Positions 57,424-64,000 of a stretch of 64,000 bases of DNA are shown in pieces. This DNA is from Brachycybe producta. Its lineage: Eukaryota; Arthropoda; Diplopoda; Playtdesmida; Andrognathidae. The DNA is taken from the NCBI GenBank assembly GCA_036925085.1, contig JAUPFP010000035.1, positions 559,501 through 623,500 on the forward strand, read 5' to 3'. The notes below the pieces were generated by a model, which did no database searches, was not told the origin of the DNA, and saw nothing but the letters and a program-made list of their open reading frames with translations. Every line of letters starts with the position of its first letter. Position 1 is the stretch's first letter. Position numbers and translations under genes: made by a program.

Positions 57424-60027
57424 TTACGGCTCCGGCGATAGGTGGCCGCGTCGATCCCTCCTCCCGAACTCTCCTTCCGTCGTGGTCTCGTAGAGCCGCT
57501 CCAACGTCTCCAGCGGGACGACAGTCGACCGCTCCAAAGTGGCTAGCACGGTGGCTTCCACGAAGTCCAACATCCTGGTGGCGGAGAAGTCCGTCTCGAT
57601 GGCCCTCGGCGAGTGGTGACGAAATCTTCGGTCTTGCGTCCGGTCGGGGATCAAAGTGGCCAACATGGTCTCGGCGATGAGTTCCAGAGTCCTGGTGCGG
57701 GATTGCTCCCGGGTTCCAGGGTGAATCAGTTGAATTACATTCGATTCGTCGCTAGCGTGAAGTGCGACAACGGCGGGATATCCTGGCGTCTCCAAAACGA
57801 CAGCGGTCCAGAGGACATCTCTCCTGGGTCGCGGTCGTTCGCTTGATATCTCCCTCCTACTGTTGAAGACTCCTAAATATCGGAGTGCATGTCGTCCTCC
57901 GCGTCTAGAAAAGGAAACTAGACCATTATTAAGGAGACGTAACTGACGCTCCTGTTCCTCTTCTGGTGTCGTCTTGGAAGGCGACGGCGACTTAGGCTTC
58001 GCTGCTGGCTTAGGGATCGCTCCCTGAGATGGCGCTTCTACTGGAATGGCAGGGTGTCCTTGGCATCCTTGAAATTGCTCATCCCGACGAGCTCTTCGGC
58101 GGGCGGCGGACCCCTGACCTTTTGGTCGTCTCATATCTCTTGGTCGGTCCCTTGGCGGCGATCGGCGGTCGAAGTGGACTTCCCTCCTCTTGTTTCCCTC
58201 TCGGACGACAGTCACTGTCGATTGTGGCCTGAAAGGGACAACGGGCGGTAGAGATGTAGACGATACTTCTCTTGGTGGTGCTGGGACCGAAATTGGTCCT
58301 GGTAGCACCAGCTTCCTCGTTAACTCCGGTCGGTATCCTCTCACGGTGGGTTCATCCACTGTGGCCCAACTGTTGGCAGGAGATGCATCACGGACTGGTT
58401 TTCTGGTGGTCGGTAGCACGGTGCCGACTTCCAGTATTTCGATGGGTTTTTGGCCCCTCTTGACGCATTCTTCATTTTGCTTAGCGATCCACTCTTTCAT
58501 GGCTCGCTTATCTGCATTCCTCTCTCCTCGGGTGCAGCCCCGGCGATTTGAGGAGTACAACTCGGCTGGTACTCCCCCTTCGGCATCACTGCCGGGCGGC
58601 GTGTCCATTTCCTCTGGGGGTCGCGGGAACTGCTGTCTCGGGTCCCGGGCTGGTCCCATGTAGATGTCCGGTTCTGGATCACCTAACTGAGGAGGCGGAG
58701 ATCTCATTAGAGGTAAAAAACGATTGACTAACTCATCCTCCGATTCGGGGCTCTTCTGTTTCTTCAAAGAGTTGCCCGAATCATTCTTATCCTTGCTGGA
58801 AGTCGAGGCATTGCTGCCTAAAGGCTTTTCAGCCGCGATGGCTGCTCCGGTCTTTAGGGCGGCGTCCTCGATTTCCATCACATCATCATCATGGCCCTCT
58901 CCAAATAAGGCCGTAAAATTGAATGAGTCCTCACTGCTGGTAGACTTTCCTCCAAAAAAACGCGGCATTCTCTTCTTAAAAAGAAACTTTTTAACACTTG
59001 ACACAGTAGAAAATCGCGAAACTTTACTTTCGCGTGCTTCTCTCTCAGAAGTGAATTTGAAAGTGGCGTCCAAAATGGCGGCGGCGTCCCCACGTGGTTC
59101 TACAGGGTTGCCAAGTCTAATTTCCGGGTCAGAAGAGGCGGAGCTATTAGCTACTTCCGGTTTCTCTTCTTTTGCTCTTCTCTCGATTTCTCCCACCAGG
59201 CGGCGCTGCGCAAGGCGGAAAATTCGAATTTCTGCATCCCTTGATGCTTTTTCTTGACTCTCTGGGTCTAATTTGGCCGTTTTAATGCCAAATTTTGCCC
59301 ATCTTGGCGGTAAATTAGCTTTTGCGTAATTTTTCTTTTCTCCACCACGTGTTTGCACACGGGAATCCAATTGGACTGGTTCTTTTGGAGCAGTTTTCTT
59401 TGGTCTCCCGCGTTTCCTTTTAGGTGGTTCCAGAGGAATTTCTGGAACTTCCTCTTCTTCTTTTTCAGAAGTTTCCGGATGAGTTTCTTGGCTGGCATCG
59501 GGGATAACTTCTTCTTGTTCTTCACGATGAACTTCTGGAGTATTCTCAACAGGTAAGTTGTCGTCTGCTTCGTTGATAATTTCTTCATCAGCGTCGGACT
59601 CTTCCTTGGCGCTGGTAGTTTCTTCAATGTCATCAGGTAAGTTTGTTTGAGGAGCCCTCAGGTCATTGGCCTCGAAATAGGGTCTCATTTGCTGAACATT
59701 GACGGTGTCTCTCATAGTCAGACCAGATCGAGTGACGTACTCGATCTCGTAGACTAGATCGGTTATCTTTTTCGTGACAAGGCAGGGTTCCTTGTATGGC
59801 CAGATGAGTTTCTGAGCCATTCCTGGCTTTGGCACACGATCTCTTATGAGCACTTTCTGACCCGGCTTATAGTCCGGAATCGTACGATGCTTCTCGTCGT
59901 AATTTCTCTTCTGCACCTCCTGGGCAGCTTCGATATTCTTTTTAGCAGCATCCAAAGCTGGATCGGACTGCTCTGCTTCGTCTGTTACGGGCGGTGGCAC
60001 GATAGGAGCGCGTGGCATCATGTTGTC
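57424..60027 (-). pseudogene. Gypsy integrase C-terminal module plus long unrecognised extension
   Basis: 865 codons from the first ATG (60021), in the same frame as the pol ORF upstream and separated from it only by TAG. Residues about 22-116 are the end of an integrase: a KNYDEKH-like linker (QKRNYDEKHR) and the beta-rich GPY/F-type module (YKPGQKVLIRDRV, LIWPYKEPCLVTKK, VNVQQMRPYF). Then come an acidic stretch (115-195), an AT-hook-like KRKRGRPKK (201-209), and about 600 residues rich in Arg, Pro, Ser and Glu. The last 120 contain two similar segments (LELIAETMLATL and LDFVEATVLATL). I do not recognise this extension. The C-terminal stop is TAA at 57424-57426. It may be a chromatin-targeting tail or a fused third ORF; the role is unknown. 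Confidence 0.8.
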
Positions 60028-63000
60028 CTACGTGGTCCTGGGCTCGCGCCCGAACATCAATCGATATGGCGAAAACTTCGTCGAGTTATGCTCTACAAGA
60101 TTGTAGGCCATAACCGCGTCACCTAATTTCTTTCTCCAGTCAGCCTGTTGCTGAAGGACATCCAAGTGACGTTTCACCACTTCCATGACTGTATGGTTCG
60201 TTCTTTCTGCCAACCCATCAGCTTGTGGATGATAGGCGGTCGTGGCAGCATGCTGGATTGCGTAGGTCTTGAAAAACGCTTGAGTCTCATTACTCAAAAA
60301 TTGGGGTCCTCGATCAGTGATGATCTTCTGAGGAACTCCAAACTCGTTTACAATTTTATCCTTGACGAAGGCAATTGCTGCCTGGGCGGTTGCTCTTGCC
60401 ACTGCTTTGGCGGTGCAATACTTCGTCGCGTAGTCCACTGCAATCAAGATATGTTGAACTCCTCCGGTTGATTTCGGAAGAGGACCAACATAATCCATCC
60501 CCCAACACTCTGTCGGTTTTCCCACAATGATTGGCTGAAGCAATCCAGGTACTTTTTGGTGCGACAGTTTGGTTCTTTGACAGATGTGGCACGACCTGAC
60601 ATAGTCGGCGACATCTGCTTTCATTGTTTTCCAATAGAATCTCTTCTGGATTCTCTTCATCGTTTTGGTGAATCCGAAATGTCCGGCCTCAGGCACATCA
60701 TGGAGCATCTCGAGAATCCCAATTCTCAATTGTCGGGGCACGGTACACGTCAGTACTGGCACGGTGTCTTCATACTTCATGTGGTATAAAACGCCATCCA
60801 CTATCGCAAACTTCTTGTGATAGGGATGCAGTCGATCTTTCTGGAGTGATTCTTTGATGAGGAGAAGTTCATCATCAAGGGATTGCTCCCGTTCCCACTG
60901 GAAATCGTTGTAGACAGTAAAGATGTGAAGATCTTCGAGAGCTTCCATCTCTCCATTTTTCTGCTTCCAATTAGCAGGAACGTTGCTCTCGTAACGTGAG
61001 ACACAATCGGCGTCCACGTGCGTTTTACCCTTCTTGTAAACTACCTCATAGTCATATGGCTGTAGTTTCATTTGCCATTTACCCAATCGGCCATCTAAAT
61101 TCTGTGCTGTTCTTAAATAACACAGGGCCTTATGATCGGTAAATATCTTGAATTTTCGGTTGAAAACATACGGTCTGGCTTTTTCTATGCCATAAACGAT
61201 TGCAAGACATTCTTTTTCAGTCGTTCCGTAGTTTCGTTCTGCTCCTTGGAGTTTTCGGCTATAGTAACCTAGAACTCCAGGTTTCCTTTCGTTTTTCGCA
61301 TACTGATAAATTATGACACCAATCTGGTAATCACAAGCATCAGTGTGCAAGGCAATTTCTGCCTCCGGATCATACAAAGTTAGAATCGGAGCGGAGCAAA
61401 GAGCCTTCTTCAAACCATCAAAAGCGACCTCACAGTCGTCATTCCACTTGAAGTCCAGGTCCTTCTTGACTAGGGCTTGCATTGGTTTGGCGATCTTGGA
61501 GTAGTTCTCAATGAAACGGTTGTAGTAGCCGGTCATCCCAAGGAAGCTTCTGACGTCAGTCACGTTTTTCGGTGCAGGAAATCCTTGAATCGTCTGCACT
61601 TTCTCTTCATCAGGTCGAATACCAAGGGCACTAATCTTGTGTCCAAGGTAGTTGATCTCGTCTTCTCCGAAGAAACATTTGCTGGGTTGAAGACTTAAAT
61701 TGGCGTTCCTGATGAGCACCAAGATATCTCTCAATCTTTTCATGAACTCTTCGAAGTTCTTCGCAAAGATGACAATGTCATCTAAATAAACCAGGCAGGT
61801 CTCCCATTTGTGACCTGCCAGCAACAAATCCAAAGCACGCTGCATCGTTGCAGGTGCATTCATCAAACCAAACGGCATTCTATTAAATTCGTAGAGGCCA
61901 TTTGTGCATACGAAAGCCGTTTTTTCTCGATCTCTTTCTTCCACCGGAAATTGCCAATAACCTGATATTAAATCCAAGGTTGCAAAGATCGTGGCTCCAG
62001 ACAGAGAGTCGAAAGCGTCATCTATCCGTGGTAACGGATATTGGTCGGATTTGGTTTGAGCATTTAACTTGCGATAATCGACGCAAAATCGATGCTGACC
62101 ATTCTTCTTCTTGACAATCACCACCGGACTTGCGTACGGACTCTTGGATGGGCTAACAATGCCGGCATCCAACATATCACGTAGTGTCAATTTGATGATC
62201 TCTCTCTGAGCAGGTGAAGTACGCCGGAGCGGTTCTCGAACCGGCGGGTTTTCACCCATGTCAATGACGTGTTTTGCCAAATTTGTCTTTTTCAAGTCGG
62301 AGGTCTTGAAGGCAAAGATGTCTCTAAATTCTCCGAGAAGTTTCCGAATTGCCATTTGTTCTTCTCTTGAACGATTCGGGTTGACATTCAGACTGTCTTG
62401 AAATTTGACATAGTCTTGCACTGTCACTTCGTCACTCTGTGCTTCAATTTTATAAATCGAGGGGCCCACAGGCACATCGAGAGCTGTAATGGCGTCCTCG
62501 ATCTCTGCGATCGTTTCTCTGGCTCCGAGGTGAATAACCTCTCCAGACGGATTGAAGATTTGAATTTGAAGGATAGACTTTCCTCTTCCTTCAATGATCC
62601 CAGGAGAAACTTTGACTCCTCTCTGCTGGAACGTGCTTTCGCACGAGTCGATGAATTGAAGACTACCTTCTTGTAGATCATCAGGAGCACTGACCTCGAC
62701 GATTGCAACTTTTTTCGGATCCAGCACGAGATTCTGGACCAGACGTAGCTTAGCTGGCCCCTTATTCAGGAGTTTCTCTTGCAGATCTTCCTCTTCTTTA
62801 TTCTTAAGATTTTCAATAAAATCTTCTGCTTTTTGGTTCTTTTGGAGAGTGTCCGGCAACAGTTCCTCTCCAAAGTACACTTTCTTTTTGTTCATGTCAA
62901 GGCAAAGGTTGAGGTCTTTACCGAGATCGTTTCCCAGCAAAGCCTCACATCGTCCTTTGATGACAATCAGCTTTCCTTTGACAAGTTTTTCGGCGACCCG

Positions 63001-63600
63001 GATCGGCACGATGACTTGTCCCATGATGTTTAATGGATTTCCTCCGGCGCCAGTCAAATTCGGCGGAAAAGGTAGCGGATCCATTACCAACTTCATCTCT
63101 TTGACTAGTGACTCACTTATGACAGAAGCTTCGGCACCACTGTCGGTAGTCATCACTAACTCACGACCTCCGAAGTTCACACGAACTTTGGGAGCCGTCT
63201 GCTCATCTTGTTGTTGGACTTGAAGTTCACGAGGCGTGACTGTCTCAGTCAACTTGGTCCAAACATCTTGTATTGTCTTCGAACAACACTGGTTTTTCAA
63301 CCGACAGAGAAGACTAGACTCTGCAGCTGAATTAACAGGTGTGGCTACTTTCTTTTTCGCCACTCCATGTTCTGCTTTGGTTTTAACAGGAGTAGCTCCT
63401 TTTGAGACTACTACCTGTTCTGCTTGGTTTTTAGCAAGAGTAGCTCCTTTTGAGACAACTACTTGCTCTTCTTTAGTCTTAACAGGTGTGGTTACTTTCT
63501 TTTTCGCCGCACACTGTTCTGCTTGAGTTTTAACAGGTGTGGTTACTTTCTTTTTCGCCACACTCTGTTCTGCTTGACTGCTAACAGAAGTAGCTCCTTT
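60028..63600 (-). pseudogene. Gypsy pol: protease, reverse transcriptase, RNase H, integrase core
   Basis: Open from just after the TGA at 63601 to the TAG at 60028; positions below count from the ATG at 63561. Residues 1-80: tandem 16-residue repeats. Protease TTDSGAEAS with catalytic D140. RT from about 455: PYASPVVIVKKK, FATLDLISGYWQ, FGLMNAPATMQ and the YLDD box (592-595). RNase H with TDACDYQIG (D741) and FTDHKAL. Integrase zinc finger H954, H961, C991, C994; catalytic core D1023 (WGMDYVGP), D1083 (ITDRGPQF), E1119, the D-x35-E spacing. All catalytic residues are present. The pol frame ends directly after the core (FGREPRTT), at the TAG. Confidence 0.93.
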
Positions 63601-63640
63601 TCAGACTACTATCTGTTCTGCTCGATTGGACATCTTAGCG
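63310..63640 (-). repeat. Tandem 48-nt coding repeats in the Gypsy polyprotein
   Basis: Six imperfect 16-residue units such as KKKVTTPVKTQAEQCA, KKKVTTPVKTKEEQVV and SKGATPVKTKAEHGVA, in front of the protease. Basic with a Glu-Gln ending. Two subtypes (KKKVTTP and SKGATP) are intermixed. The premature TGA at 63601 falls inside a unit. Confidence 0.9.
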
Positions 63641-63993
63641 TCGTTCGTCTTTACAAACGACGTAGAGGCCCCACTTTGCAGTGGGTTCCGCCGGCTCCCA
63701 TTTTCGTGAATGGTACGGATGTGGATCCCATCTCCAAAGTCTGCTTTATGTCGTGGAGAGTCCTCTAGCTGCACCGCAGCACAGCTCTGCTTAGGAGTCG
63801 TTGATTCCTCTTCTCTGTTGTCGTTTTGGCACAGGCTACCCACACCTGGAGGCATCCCAGCATGGTTGACCGCAGCCAAACCAATAGATCCTCTCGTTAT
63901 CTGGTCCTGTTGGACCGTGACGTCAACCTTTGCAGGTTTCGTTGACTCCTCTTCTTTCGGGCTCTCGTTGACATCTTCTTTTTCGGGCATCAC
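63601..63993 (-). pseudogene. Upstream polyprotein segment of the Gypsy element (partial)
   Basis: 130 codons in the same frame as pol, ending at TGA 63601-63603. Charged and Ser/Thr-rich (VNESPKEEESTKPAKVD, NREEESTTPKQS), with no zinc knuckle or other gag mark visible. It is probably the linker between gag and protease. The ATG at 63993 is a few bases from the window edge and need not be a real start. Confidence 0.6.
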
Positions 63994-64000
63994 TACTTTG

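Larger units (their letters stand above)
56205..64000 (-). mobile_element. Ty3/Gypsy LTR retrotransposon, 3' part, truncated by the window end
   Basis: On the - strand the order is: polyprotein segment with tandem repeats, aspartic protease, RT, RNase H, integrase, integrase C-terminus plus a long extension, a 170-bp non-coding stretch, and a candidate 3' LTR (56205-57251). RT-RNase H-integrase order is diagnostic for Gypsy. All coding from 63993 to 57424 is in a single frame, interrupted by two in-frame stops only (TGA at 63601-63603, TAG at 60028-60030), so the copy is young or only lightly decayed. The 5' LTR, primer site and upstream coding lie beyond the window. Confidence 0.93.

Noticed and set aside
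57390-63768. Many + strand ORFs opposite the Gypsy coding region
   Set aside because: They lie wholly within the coding frame of the element on the other strand and show no domain or splice logic.

Overview
This is a eukaryotic nuclear window from an intron-rich, AT-rich animal genome, most likely an invertebrate. The evidence is many small exons with GT/AG borders, long poly-T stretches, abundant foldback (MITE-like) elements, an RTE-type LINE and Ty3/Gypsy LTR elements. The species cannot be fixed from the sequence alone.

Three host genes are present. (1) A CLASP (CLIP-associating protein) gene on the + strand, 5293-38309. I assembled 32 coding exons whose phases all agree, giving about 1318 residues: a short unique N-terminus, a TOG domain, two SxIP motifs in a Ser/Arg-rich linker, a second TOG domain and the C-terminal TOG-like domain. 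It corresponds to the short vertebrate CLASP isoforms that lack the first TOG. Its 15-kb first intron is a transposon trap. (2) A mitochondrial sulfide:quinone oxidoreductase gene (SQOR) on the + strand, 41155-46954, with nine exons, 446 residues and both catalytic cysteines. (3) A CYP2-clan cytochrome P450 on the - strand, 48511-50497, with five exons. The haem-cysteine exon is at 48511-48692. The N-terminal exons are not found and the region upstream of them is full of transposons. SQOR and the P450 are convergent.

Mobile DNA dominates the rest. A complete RTE-type LINE (14876-18132, - strand) sits in CLASP intron 1, flanked by an 18-bp perfect target-site duplication and broken by one frameshift. 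The right-hand 13 kb holds two solo LTRs in opposite orientation (51233-52127 and 53930-54787), a 465-bp multi-unit palindrome (52790-53254), a CCCTAAA-containing minisatellite (54810-55295), and the 3' part of a Gypsy element (56205 to the window end, - strand). That element carries protease, RT, RNase H and integrase, plus a roughly 600-residue C-terminal extension that I do not recognise.

The most interesting observations are: an open reading frame that starts inside both solo LTRs and leaves each LTR in the same phase; the unrecognised extension of the Gypsy polyprotein; the palindrome built from GTCACTNAGTGAC units; nested foldback elements, one inside another, with readable target-site duplications; and a pre-miRNA-like hairpin in a CLASP intron. 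I saw no rRNA, tRNA or CRISPR features.
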